Source: Alphaproteobacteria bacterium | GTDB taxonomy: Bacteria; Pseudomonadota; Alphaproteobacteria; CACIAM-22H2 | DNA: 64,000 bases | Assembly (NCBI GenBank): GCA_016793165.1 | Contig: JAEULA010000008.1 | Location: 310,001-374,000, forward strand | Reading direction: 5' to 3' | Shown here: piece by piece, positions 53,010 to 61,806 of the stretch | How the letters are laid out: every line of letters begins with the position of its first letter | Numbering within the stretch: the stretch's first letter is position 1 | Made by a program: the position numbers and the translations under genes | Notes under the pieces: model-generated | Seen by the model: the letters and a program-made list of their open reading frames with translations, nothing else | Database searches by the model: none | What the model was told of the DNA's origin: nothing

Positions 53010-54251
53010 TCAGTCCGCGGGGCTCGCCGCGGCACCGTCGCGCACGACGATCTGGCGGCGGACGTCCAGCACCGAGAACACGGCCATCACCAGGGCGCCG
53101 ATCACGACGGCATAGACCCCGACCGGCGCGCCGCGGTCGACCAGCAGCCCGAAGGCCGACGGCGCAAGCGTCGATCCGAGGTCGAGCCCCGAATAGACGA
53201 ATCCGTAAATCCGGCCCGAGGAGCCCGGCGGGGTCGCACGCCGGACGATCGAGTCGCGCGACGGGCCCGTCGTGCCGACCGCGAAGCCGGACAGGGCCAT
53301 CAGCACGGGCAGGCCGTAGACGGCGGGGACGGGCTCGAGGACGGCGAGCAGGATGAGGCTCGCGCCGGTGAGCAGACCCACGACCGCGACGATGTGATGG
53401 CGCTGCGTGCGATCCGCCAGGACCGCGCCGAGGATGATGCCCACCGAGCTCCCGACCAGGAACAGGGTCAGGCTCTTGGCCGCCAGCGTGTCGCTGAGGT
53501 TGAACATCGCCATGGAGGCGGGAACCGCGAAGGCCTGCAGCCCGACCAGCGCCGTCGACAGCAGGAAGAAATACGCGAAGCACATCAGGATGGTCCGCTG
53601 CAGCAGCACCTCTGCGCTCGAGGCCGCTGCCGCCGGCGTGTCGGCGCGCTTGCGGCGGCGCTCGCCGAGATGGTCGTCGATCAGCTCGCGGTGCCAGTAG
53701 AGGATCGCCGCGGCGCCGAGGCCGGCGGCCCCCATGATGACGACCGCCTCGCGCCAGCCGAACAGCTTCGACAGCGCGACGCCGCAAAGCGGCGCGAGCA
53801 CCCAGCCGATATTGCCCGCAAGACCGTGCGCGCCGTAGGCGCGGCCCAGCCTTTGCGCGCCGACCCGGGCGTTCAGCACCGCGAAGTCGGCAGGATGGAA
53901 GACGCAGTTGCCGATCCCGGCGACCACGGCGAGGGGCAGCAGCGCCCAGTAGTTCGGCGCGAGCCCCGCGGCCATCGTGCTCGCGGCGAGCAGGGCGAGC
54001 CCCAGCAGCAGCACGGGCTTGGTTCCGAATCGGTCGACGACGAAGCCGGCGCCGAACTGGCAGACGCCGGACACGCCATAGAACAGCCCGGTCACCATGC
54101 CGAGCTCGGCATAGCCGACCCCGAACTCCTCCTTCATCGCCGGGAACAGCGGCGGCAGGGTGAGCTGGAAGAAGTGGCTGAGGCCATGGGCGATCGACAC
54201 CGCGCTGATCACGCGGACGTCGCCCTGCCATGTCTGAGCGGTCGCTGTCAT
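53010..54251 (-). CDS. MFS transporter
   Basis: A 413-residue major facilitator protein with 12 predicted helices. The loop 2-3 motif is VVDRFGTKPVLL (about residues 72-83). ISAVSIAHGLSHFFQLTLPPLFP at helix 1 is like fosmidomycin-resistance/YfcJ-type exporters. A basic central loop (GERRRKRADTP) separates the two halves. The start is ATG 54251. It is divergent from the M81 peptidase gene with 92 bases between starts, so the two may share control. The substrate is unknown. Confidence 0.9.
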   Translation of the reverse strand: MTATAQTWQGDVRVISAVSIAHGLSHFFQLTLPPLFPAMKEEFGVGYAELGMVTGLFYGVSGVCQFGAGFVVDRFGTKPVLLLGLALLAASTMAAGLAPNYWALLPLAVVAGIGNCVFHPADFAVLNARVGAQRLGRAYGAHGLAGNIGWVLAPLCGVALSKLFGWREAVVIMGAAGLGAAAILYWHRELIDDHLGERRRKRADTPAAAASSAEVLLQRTILMCFAYFFLLSTALVGLQAFAVPASMAMFNLSDTLAAKSLTLFLVGSSVGIILGAVLADRTQRHHIVAVVGLLTGASLILLAVLEPVPAVYGLPVLMALSGFAVGTTGPSRDSIVRRATPPGSSGRIYGFVYSGLDLGSTLAPSAFGLLVDRGAPVGVYAVVIGALVMAVFSVLDVRRQIVVRDGAAASPAD

Positions 54252-54343
54252 GGCGTCACGTTACCAGAGGCGCCGACACTTGCGACCCGGCACGCGCGCT
54301 TCTATTGAAGGATAGCCAAGCGGTTTCCGAGGGGCCGGCATTC

Positions 54344-55864
54344 ATGGCGCGCATCGCGGTCGCGACGTTCCAGCACGAGACGAACACCTTCGCGCCGTCG
54401 AAGGCGGGCTTCGCTCAGTTCGAGTCAGGGGGCGGATGGCCGGGCTACACGGTCGGCGCCCATGTCCTCGAGGTCATCCAGGGGATCAACATCCCGATCG
54501 CGGGATTCGTCGAGGCGGTGCGCAAGAAGGGACACGGCGTCGTGCCGCTCGTCTTCGCCAACGCCACGCCGTCCGCGCAGGTGACCGACGACGCCTTCGA
54601 GCGCATCGCCGGCGACCTGGTGCGGCAGCTCGAGCTGCGCGCCAGCGAGATCGACGCGGTCTATCTCGATCTGCACGGCGCCATGGTCAGCGAGCGCTTC
54701 GACGACGGTGAGGGGGAGATCCTGGCCCGCGTGCGTCGCGTCGTCGGCGATCGCGTCCCGGTCGTCGCCAGCCTCGACCTCCATGCCAATGTCAGCGAGG
54801 CGATGCTCCGCCGCAGCGACGGGATGGTCGCCTATCGCACCTATCCCCATGTCGACATGGCCGAGACCGGGGCGCGGACGGCCTCGCTGCTGCAGGCGAT
54901 CTTCGATCGCCAGGAACGGCCGCACAAGCTGATGCGTCCGCTCGATTTCCTGATACCGCTGACCGCGCAATCCACCCTGGCGCAGCCGTGCGACCGCATC
55001 TACGGCGAACTGGGCCGACGCGAGACGCCGGCGCAGGCTTGGCTGTCGTTCACGCCGGGATTTCCCGCGGCCGACGTCCCGTGCTGCGGGCCGGCGATCT
55101 TCGGCATGGGATTCGACCGCGCGGCGCTGGAAAGCGCCTTCGTCGAGCTCGGGTCGATCCTCGAGGCGGAGGAGAGGAACTTCCAGGCCGAGTTCATGTC
55201 GCCCGACCACGCGGTCCGCCAGGCGATCGACATCGCGCGCACCGCCTCGCGACCGGTGATCCTCGCGGACACGCAGGACAATCCCGGCGCGGGCGGAAAC
55301 GGCGACACCACGGGGCTGCTCTCGGCGCTGCTGACGCATCGCGCGCCGAGCGCGCTGCTGGGCCTGCTGATCGACGCCCCGGCGGCGCGGCGCGCCCACG
55401 AGGCCGGGCTCGGCGCGACGGTCGAGTTCTCGCTCGGTGCGAAGTCGGGCCTGAAGCAGCACTTTCCGGTGGTCGGCCGTTTCACCGTCGAGCGGCTGTC
55501 GACCGGCGAGTTCACCTGTGTCGGACCGTTCTACCGCGGCGCGCAGATGCAGCTCGGCCCGATGGCCGCGCTGCGCAAGGACGGCGTCACGGTGGTCGTC
55601 GCCAGCAAGAAGGTCCAGGCGGCGGACCAGGAGATGTTCCGCCACATGACGATCGATCCGCAGAGCTTCGGGATCGTCGCGCTGAAAAGCTCGGTGCATT
55701 TTCGTGCCCATTTCGGGCCGATCGCGGAGAAGGTGATCGTCGTCGCCGCGCCCGGTCCGATGCTCGCCGACCCGGCGCAGCTGCCGTGGCGGCGCCTGCG
55801 CCGCGGCATCCGCCTGAAGCCCTACGGGCCGGCCTTCCGCCCGCCGCTGGGCGGCTCGGCCTGA
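54344..55864 (+). CDS. M81 family metallopeptidase (MlrC-like)
   Basis: A 506-residue protein of the microcystinase C / M81 family. The N-terminal DUF1485 domain starts MARIAVATFQHETNTFAP with the conserved HETNTF and has YLDLHGAM and SLDLHANVS metal-site motifs. The C-terminal MlrC domain has DNPGAGGNGDTTGLL and VFRAHFGP-like (HFRAHFGPI). MlrC cleaves the linear tetrapeptide product of microcystin in Sphingomonas, but relatives are widespread without mlrA/mlrB, so another amide substrate is likely here. ATG 54344 is the start of conservation; there is no signal peptide. Confidence 0.92.
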   Translation: MARIAVATFQHETNTFAPSKAGFAQFESGGGWPGYTVGAHVLEVIQGINIPIAGFVEAVRKKGHGVVPLVFANATPSAQVTDDAFERIAGDLVRQLELRASEIDAVYLDLHGAMVSERFDDGEGEILARVRRVVGDRVPVVASLDLHANVSEAMLRRSDGMVAYRTYPHVDMAETGARTASLLQAIFDRQERPHKLMRPLDFLIPLTAQSTLAQPCDRIYGELGRRETPAQAWLSFTPGFPAADVPCCGPAIFGMGFDRAALESAFVELGSILEAEERNFQAEFMSPDHAVRQAIDIARTASRPVILADTQDNPGAGGNGDTTGLLSALLTHRAPSALLGLLIDAPAARRAHEAGLGATVEFSLGAKSGLKQHFPVVGRFTVERLSTGEFTCVGPFYRGAQMQLGPMAALRKDGVTVVVASKKVQAADQEMFRHMTIDPQSFGIVALKSSVHFRAHFGPIAEKVIVVAAPGPMLADPAQLPWRRLRRGIRLKPYGPAFRPPLGGSA

Positions 55865-55877
55865 GGCGGTGGCCGCG

Positions 55878-57140
55878 TCAGCGCCGCGCCGGAAATCCGG
55901 TCGCGCCGTTGCTGTCGACCGTCGCGAGCAGGCAGCCGTCGAGCCGGATGCCCGTGCAGGTGGCTCCGGTGAACGCGGCCTCGTGCAGCTGCGCCTGACG
56001 GAGGTCCGCGTCGCGCAGATCGGCGTGCCGCAGCGACGCGCGGTCGAGGCGGGTGGCGCGGACATGGCTCGCCCCGATCAGCAGCGGGCCCAGCTTCGCC
56101 CCGCGCAGGTCGGCATTGTCGAGCCGGGCCTGCGAAAGGTCCGCGCCGCGCAGGTCGGCGCCCGCCAGCCGGGCGGTGCGGAGGTCGGCCCCGGCGAGAT
56201 CCGCGGCCGCCAGGCTGGCGCCGCTGAAGTCGATGCCCGAGGCGATCAGCTTGCCGGCCAGCATCGCGCCGAGCTCGCGGCCCGCGAGCTTGGGGCCGCC
56301 GCGCAGGTCGATGCCGCGCAGGTCGAGCCGAGCACCGGCGTGGCCGGCGCTCGCCACCCATTCGGCATGAGCGGCGAGTTGCGCATCGAGCGGCGGCGAG
56401 AGCTCGATGAAGCGGCGCCCCACCATGCCGGCGCGGTTGGCGGCGAGAAGCGCCTCGCGGCTGACCTCGACATCGGTGAGATCGGCGCCGCTGAGGATCG
56501 CCTCGCGCAGGCTCGCGCCGGTGAGGTTCGCGCCCTGGAAATCGGCGCCCTCGAGATTGGCGTTGTCGAGGATCGCGCCGCGCAGGTCGGCGCGCTGAAG
56601 TTTGGCGCCGCGCAGCAGGGCATTGGTGAAGTTCGTGCGCGCTGCGACGAGACCCTGCATCCGGGCACGAGTCAGATCGGCGGCGGCGAGGCTGGCATCC
56701 GAGAGCTGGACGGTGCCGCCGCGTTCGACGGCGCGAAGGTCGCCACCGCTCTCGCGCGCCGCCATCCAGCCTTCGCGCAGATCGGCGTCGATCAGCGAGG
56801 CGCCGGTGAGGTCGGCGCCCTCGAGCATCGCGCCGCGCAGGTCGGCGCGCTGCAGCGAGGCGCCCGCCAGCCGCGTCTTGGTGAGGTCGGCGCAGAACAG
56901 GATGCTGCTGGCCAGGTTGCATTCGCTGAGGTCGCAATTGGTCAGCACGGCGCCGGTCAGGTCGGCCTCGCGGAGGTCGCGGCGCGCGAGGCGCAGGCCC
57001 TGGATGTCGCGACCGCGCAGATTGGCGCGCTGTCCGCCCAGCCGGCCGGCGAAGAACATCTCGTGCAGATTGACGATCCGGTCGAGCTCGACCTGCGACA
57101 GGCGTCCGTGCGGACGGTCGCCGCCTGCGCCGACGCTCAT
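55878..57140 (-). CDS. Pentapeptide-repeat protein coupled to xthA
   Basis: A 420-residue protein made largely of A(D/N)LxG pentapeptide repeats that fold into a right-handed square beta-helix. There are two repeat blocks, about 36-228 and 270-406, separated by ~40 residues without repeats (SREALLAANRAGMVGRRFIELSPP onward). An N-terminal helix (LSQVELDRIVNLHEMFFAG) may mediate dimerisation. No signal peptide. ATG 57140 overlaps the xthA stop by four bases, so it is coupled to a DNA-repair gene. Some pentapeptide proteins mimic DNA and bind gyrase, but that role is not shown by this sequence. Confidence 0.9.
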   Translation of the reverse strand: MSVGAGGDRPHGRLSQVELDRIVNLHEMFFAGRLGGQRANLRGRDIQGLRLARRDLREADLTGAVLTNCDLSECNLASSILFCADLTKTRLAGASLQRADLRGAMLEGADLTGASLIDADLREGWMAARESGGDLRAVERGGTVQLSDASLAAADLTRARMQGLVAARTNFTNALLRGAKLQRADLRGAILDNANLEGADFQGANLTGASLREAILSGADLTDVEVSREALLAANRAGMVGRRFIELSPPLDAQLAAHAEWVASAGHAGARLDLRGIDLRGGPKLAGRELGAMLAGKLIASGIDFSGASLAAADLAGADLRTARLAGADLRGADLSQARLDNADLRGAKLGPLLIGASHVRATRLDRASLRHADLRDADLRQAQLHEAAFTGATCTGIRLDGCLLATVDSNGATGFPARR

Positions 57141-57916
57141 GGGGCGGGCGTCGCGAGCTCGCACCACACCGGCGTGTGGTCGGACGCCTTCTCGCGGCCG
57201 CGGGGACCGCGGTCGATTCCCGAGGCGACGAGCCGATCGGCCGCCTGCGGCGAAAGCAGCATGTGGTCGATCCGGATGCCTTCGTTGCGCTGCCAGCGGC
57301 CCGCCTGGTAGTCCCAGAACGTGTACTGGTGCGGCAGCGGATTGAGCACGCGGAAGGCGTCGACGTACCCGCGCCACAGGATCCGGCGCAGCGCATTGCG
57401 GCTTTCGATCCGCCACAGCGCGTCGTTCACCCAGTCCGCCGGGTCATAGACATCGTCCGGGCCGGGGATGACGTTGTAGTCGCCGGCCAGCACCACCGGC
57501 TCGCCGCTCTCGAGCAGATGCGCGGCATGACGCTCGAGACGCTCGAACCACGCGAGCTTGTAGGCGAACTTGTCGCTGTCGATCGGGTTGCCGTTCGGCA
57601 GGTAGATCGACGCGACCCGCACGCCGTCGATGCGCGCCTCGAGATAGCGCGCCTGCGGATCGTCGCGGCTGCCGGGAAGGCGGTCGGCGAGGACCTCGAT
57701 CGGGCCGCGCGCGAGGACGGCGACGCCGTTGTAGCTCTTCTGGCCGGCGGCGACGGCGCGATAGCCAGCGGCCTCGATCTCGAGGCGGGGGAAGTCCTCG
57801 GTCTGGCACTTGAGTTCCTGCAGCAGCAGGACGTCCGGCTTGGCGCCGGCGAGGAAATCGAGGACGTGCGGCAGTCGCGCCTTGATCGAGTTGACGTTCC
57901 AGGTGGCGATCCGCAT
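57137..57916 (-). CDS. xthA: Exodeoxyribonuclease III
   Basis: A 259-residue AP endonuclease/3'-5' exonuclease of base-excision repair. MRIATWNVNSIKARL, the metal-binding Glu34 in LLQELKCQ, the Tyr/Asp region NGVAVLARGP and LAGDYNVIPGPDDVYD, and the catalytic C-terminal SDHTPVWCEL are present. ATG 57916 is the conserved start. It follows erpA after 26 bases on the same strand and overlaps the pentapeptide gene by four. Confidence 0.96.
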   Translation of the reverse strand: MRIATWNVNSIKARLPHVLDFLAGAKPDVLLLQELKCQTEDFPRLEIEAAGYRAVAAGQKSYNGVAVLARGPIEVLADRLPGSRDDPQARYLEARIDGVRVASIYLPNGNPIDSDKFAYKLAWFERLERHAAHLLESGEPVVLAGDYNVIPGPDDVYDPADWVNDALWRIESRNALRRILWRGYVDAFRVLNPLPHQYTFWDYQAGRWQRNEGIRIDHMLLSPQAADRLVASGIDRGPRGREKASDHTPVWCELATPAP

Positions 57917-57942
57917 CCGCGTCACGACCGGCCGGTCTCCAC

Positions 57943-58302
57943 TCAGGTCGAGAATGAGTTGCCGCAGCCGCAGGACGACTTGGCCTGCGGATTGCGGATG
58001 GCGAAGGACGCGCCGATCATGTCCTCGACGTAGTCGACGACCGAACCGCGCAGCATGTCGAGCGAGACATCGTCGATGAGGACCTTGGCGCCCTCGCGCT
58101 CGATCACGAGGTCGGCTTCGGTCGGGGAGTCGTCGAAGGTGAACCCGTACTGGAAACCCGAGCAGCCGCCGCCGGACACGGAGATGCGGAGCATCCTGCC
58201 GCGATACTCGTCCTGCGACAGCACCCACGCGATGCGCCTGGCGGCGCTCTCGGTGATCTCGACGGCGTCGGCGGTGGCGGGATCAGTCAACGTCTCGGTC
58301 AT
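57943..58302 (-). CDS. erpA: A-type iron-sulfur cluster carrier (ErpA/IscA family)
   Basis: A 119-residue A-type carrier. The three cluster cysteines are C47 (GGGCSGFQYG), C111 and C113 (SSCGCGNSF). ATG 58302 gives MTETLTDPATAD; the upstream extension is not conserved. This position beside xthA and dgt is typical of alphaproteobacterial ErpA, which hands [4Fe-4S] clusters to essential enzymes. It is divergent from dgt with 109 bases between starts. Confidence 0.94.
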   Translation of the reverse strand: MTETLTDPATADAVEITESAARRIAWVLSQDEYRGRMLRISVSGGGCSGFQYGFTFDDSPTEADLVIEREGAKVLIDDVSLDMLRGSVVDYVEDMIGASFAIRNPQAKSSCGCGNSFST

Positions 58303-58411
58303 GGGGAGTCCTCGAAGCGCGAGAACGATGATATGGCGCGAGGGGTCGAAGGGCACAAGCGTCCGCGGCAATGTTGCCCCGCGAGTCCCGTCCTCATAGC
58401 CTGGAAAGATT

Positions 58412-59599
58412 GTGGTTTCCTCACCACCCGTCGCCGCCCGCCCGCCTTACGCCGGCTTCGCCTGCCGGCCTGACCTGTCGCGCGGCCGCCTCCTGCCGGA
58501 GCCGGAATCGGCCCTGCGGACGGCCTTCCAGCGCGACCGCGACCGGGTGATCCATTCGACGGCGTTCCGCCGCCTGAAGCACAAGACCCAGGTCTTCATC
58601 TATCACGAGGGCGACCATTATCGGACGCGATTGACCCACTCGATCGAGGTCGCCCAGATCGCCCGGACCCTCGCGCGGAGCCTCGCGGTCGACGAGGACC
58701 TGGCCGAGGTCGTCGCGCTGGCCCACGACCTCGGCCATACCCCCTTCGGCCATACGGGCGAGGACGCGCTGGACGAGGTGATGGCGCCGTTCGGAGGCTT
58801 CGACCACAACGCCCAGACCCTCAGGATCCTCACCCGGCTCGAGCAGCGCTATGCGGCGTTCGACGGTCTCAATCTCACCTGGGAGACCCTCGAAGGCGTG
58901 GTGAAGCACAACGGCCCGCTGGTCGGCGAGGGGGCGACGCGCCGCCGGCCGCTGCCGGCGGCGATCCAGGATTATGCGGCCCAGCAGGATCTCTGGCTCG
59001 ACACCTGGCCCGGGCTGGAGGCGCAGCTCGCGGCCCTTGCGGACGACATCGCCTACAACTCGCACGACATCGACGACGGGTTGCGTGCGGGGCTGTTCGG
59101 CATCGAGGATCTGCGCGACGTGCCGTTGGTCGGGCCGGTCGTCGCGGCGGTCGAGGCGCGTCATCCCGGCTTGGCCCTGTCGCGCTTCATCGGCGAGACG
59201 ATGCGTCGCATGATCGACGCGATGGTGAGCGACCTGCTCGCCGCGACGGTCGCGCGCCTGCGTACATCGCGAGCGGATACGGCCGACGACGTGCGCCGCG
59301 CCGGCGCCGCGAGCGCCATCTTTTCGCCTTCGATGCACGAGAGCATGCAGGGTCTTCGGACGTTTCTGCACGCCCGCATGTACCGGCACGAGCGCGTGAA
59401 TCGCGTCCGCGTCCAGGCCAGGGCGGTGGTGCAGGAACTGTTCCAGACGTTCATGAACCGACCCGATCGCCTGCCGGCGGAGTGGCACATGCGCGTGACA
59501 GCTGGAAATGATCTCAAGACGGCCCGTCTGGTGGCCGACTACATTGCCGGAATGACCGACAAGTTCGCGTTCGAGGAGCACGGCCGGCTCTGCGGCTGA
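58412..59599 (+). CDS. dgt: Deoxyguanosinetriphosphate triphosphohydrolase-like protein
   Basis: A 395-residue HD-superfamily dNTP triphosphohydrolase. Motifs: FQRDRDRVIHSTAFRRLKHKTQV, the HD residues in RLTHSIEVAQIAR and LAHDLGHTPFGHTGEDAL, and DDIAYNSHDIDDGLRAG. It belongs to the shorter type-2 dGTPase group. GTG 58412 is the first start. In many alphaproteobacteria argS comes next; here the gene is followed by a 211-base gap without a gene and then the SPOR protein. Confidence 0.95.
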   Translation: MVSSPPVAARPPYAGFACRPDLSRGRLLPEPESALRTAFQRDRDRVIHSTAFRRLKHKTQVFIYHEGDHYRTRLTHSIEVAQIARTLARSLAVDEDLAEVVALAHDLGHTPFGHTGEDALDEVMAPFGGFDHNAQTLRILTRLEQRYAAFDGLNLTWETLEGVVKHNGPLVGEGATRRRPLPAAIQDYAAQQDLWLDTWPGLEAQLAALADDIAYNSHDIDDGLRAGLFGIEDLRDVPLVGPVVAAVEARHPGLALSRFIGETMRRMIDAMVSDLLAATVARLRTSRADTADDVRRAGAASAIFSPSMHESMQGLRTFLHARMYRHERVNRVRVQARAVVQELFQTFMNRPDRLPAEWHMRVTAGNDLKTARLVADYIAGMTDKFAFEEHGRLCG

Positions 59600-59810
59600 C
59601 TGCCGGCGTCGCATGACGGCCGGGCTCCGGTTGACCCGACTCGCGCGTCATTGACATTCATTCCGATGACGCATCCGGGGATTGAGCAGCCGCATCCGGC
59701 ATTTCTGCCGCGGTCGAGCGACGTGCGGAGGCCGCCGTCGAGCCGATTGCGGGACGACATCCGACCGACTGATCCGCCGTCTCGCGCGGCCGCAGTCTGG
59801 AGAAGTTGAC

Positions 59811-60785
59811 ATGAGAGCTACCCGCTACAGCGACGCCGAGCATGCCGCGCTGGTCGCCGATCCCGACGACGACATGCGCGCGACGTCGCCCGCGGGTGCG
59901 GGCATGCGCTTCTGGGCCGCTCTCGCCGTCGCCGGCGTCGCGGTGGCGGGCTTCGCTGGCGTGGTGGGCTACGGCTATCTCGCCTATTCGGGCCGCGATG
60001 CGCAGGGGCCTGTCCCGCTGGTGAAGGCGGAAAGCAAGCCCGACAAGGTGCGACCCGAGAATCCCGGCGGCCTCGATGTTCCGCATCGCGAGGTGCGCGT
60101 CCTGGAACTCGGTCAGCGCAGCGGCGCGGAGGCGCCGGCCCAGGCGCCGCAACAGTCCCGCGGAATGGAGCGGTTGCTGCCGCCGCCCGAGACCCCGCTG
60201 CCCAAGCCTCAGCCGGCGCCGGTCGTCGTACCGGCCCCGCCGCTCACGATGGCAGCGGCGCCGGTCGCCGGCGGTGCGCCCGCGACCGCGCCGACGCCGA
60301 CGGCTCCGCCGGCCGATGCAGCGCCGGCCCCGATCGCCAATCCGCCGGTGCTCCTGACGACACCGGGACCGATGCCGCCGCCGCCGCGCCCCGGCACGGC
60401 TGCGCCCGCCACGCCGCGCGTGCTGGCCGCCATCCCCGCGCCGCCGTCGACGTCGCAGACGAGCCCGCTGATCCCGGCCGCCGGCGCTCCCGGTGCCGCG
60501 AGCGTTGCCCGCTCCGCGCCGGCGGCAGGGGCCGGCGGGTTTCGGGTGCAGATCGCCGCGCTGCGGACGGACGAAGAGGCGCGCCAGGCGTGGAGCCGAC
60601 TGCAGCGCAAGCATGGCGATGTCCTCGGCGCCATGTCGGCCACCATCACGCGCGTCGATTTCCCGGATCGTGGAACCTTCTTCCGCGTCCAGGCCGGCCC
60701 GTTGCGCGATCGCGGCGCGGCGGAAGAGACGTGCGCGAAGCTCGTGCGCGCCGGAACCGGGTGCATGATTGTTCCGTCGTCCTGA
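59811..60785 (+). CDS. SPOR domain membrane protein
   Basis: A 324-residue bitopic protein: cytoplasmic N-terminus (1-40), one membrane helix (about 42-64, FWAALAVAGVAVAGFAGVVGYG), a long Pro/Ala-rich periplasmic linker (about 90-240), and a C-terminal SPOR domain (about 243-324, GGFRVQIAALRTDEEARQAW... FFRVQAGPLRDRGAAEETC). SPOR domains bind denuded glycan strands of septal peptidoglycan. ATG 59811 has GGAGAAG at 59799-59805. It sits directly before nagZ, a conserved pairing with cell-wall turnover. Confidence 0.93.
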   Translation: MRATRYSDAEHAALVADPDDDMRATSPAGAGMRFWAALAVAGVAVAGFAGVVGYGYLAYSGRDAQGPVPLVKAESKPDKVRPENPGGLDVPHREVRVLELGQRSGAEAPAQAPQQSRGMERLLPPPETPLPKPQPAPVVVPAPPLTMAAAPVAGGAPATAPTPTAPPADAAPAPIANPPVLLTTPGPMPPPPRPGTAAPATPRVLAAIPAPPSTSQTSPLIPAAGAPGAASVARSAPAAGAGGFRVQIAALRTDEEARQAWSRLQRKHGDVLGAMSATITRVDFPDRGTFFRVQAGPLRDRGAAEETCAKLVRAGTGCMIVPSS

Positions 60786-61806
60786 GGGCACGCCGCCGCG
60801 GGCGGTGATCCTCGGCTGCGCCGGTCACGAGCTCGCCGACGACGAGCGGCGGCTGTTCGCCGACGCGCAACCTCTCGGCTTCATCCTGTTCGCGCGCAAC
60901 GTTCGCGACCCCGCGCAGCTCCGCCGCCTGACTACCATGCTTCGCGACGCGGTCGGTCGTGCCGACGCGCCGATCCTCGTCGACCAGGAAGGCGGGCGTG
61001 TCCAGCGCCTGCGTCCGCCGCACTGGCGCGCGGCGCCGCCTGCGGCAGCCTTCGGCAGGCTCCACGCCGTCGCACCGTCGGCGGCGCTCGAGGCGACGCG
61101 CCTCAACCATCGATTGATCGGTCTCGAGGCGCTGCGGGTCGGCTTCGACACGGTGTGCGCCCCGGTCGGCGACGTGCCGGTCGAGGGGGCTCACGACGTC
61201 ATCGGCGATCGCGCCTTCGCGCGCGACCCGTCGGCCGTCGCGGCGCTTGCCGCCGCGGCGATCGAGGGGCTGGCCGATGTCGGCGTGACGGCGGTGATGA
61301 AGCATCTCCCGGGTCATGGCCGTGCCGGCGCGGACTCGCATCTCGAGATGCCGCGCGTCGAGGCCGGGCGCACGGAACTCCTCGCGCATGACGGCGTGCC
61401 GTTCCGGGCATTGCGCCACGCCGCCCCGTGGGCGATGACAGCACATGTGCTCTATCCCGCCCTCGATCCGAGCCGCCCGGGAACCGTGTCGCCGGCGGTG
61501 CTGCGCTTCATCCGCGAGGACCTCGGCTTCGACGGCGTCCTGCTTTCGGACGATCTGGCGATGAAGGCGCTCGGCGGTCCGCCCGGGCAGCGGGTCGCGG
61601 ACTCGCTCGCCGCAGGTTGCGATGTTGCGCTCTACTGCGCGGGTGACATCGAAACCAACCGGGCAATTCTCGGGACTGCGCCACGCCTCGCAGCGGCCGC
61701 GGCCGAGCGGCTCCGGCGGGCGGCGGCGACGCGCTGCCGGGTCGCCCCGGATCCTGTGCGCTGGCAAGGGCGCCTCGACGGACTGCTCGGGGGCCTGACG
61801 CCATGA
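60769..61806 (+). CDS. nagZ: Beta-N-acetylhexosaminidase NagZ
   Basis: A 345-residue family GH3 enzyme that removes GlcNAc from anhydromuropeptides in cell-wall recycling. ILGCAGHELADDE starts the barrel, DQEGGRVQRL and KHLPGHGRAGADSH carry the substrate Arg and the His/Asp general acid pair, and the nucleophile Asp is in VLLSDDLAMKAL. The start is uncertain: TTG 60769 overlaps the SPOR gene by 17 bases and keeps the PRAVILG strand, while GTG 60805 would trim it. It overlaps the M50 protease start by four bases. Confidence 0.94.
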   Translation: MFRRPEGTPPRAVILGCAGHELADDERRLFADAQPLGFILFARNVRDPAQLRRLTTMLRDAVGRADAPILVDQEGGRVQRLRPPHWRAAPPAAAFGRLHAVAPSAALEATRLNHRLIGLEALRVGFDTVCAPVGDVPVEGAHDVIGDRAFARDPSAVAALAAAAIEGLADVGVTAVMKHLPGHGRAGADSHLEMPRVEAGRTELLAHDGVPFRALRHAAPWAMTAHVLYPALDPSRPGTVSPAVLRFIREDLGFDGVLLSDDLAMKALGGPPGQRVADSLAAGCDVALYCAGDIETNRAILGTAPRLAAAAAERLRRAAATRCRVAPDPVRWQGRLDGLLGGLTP

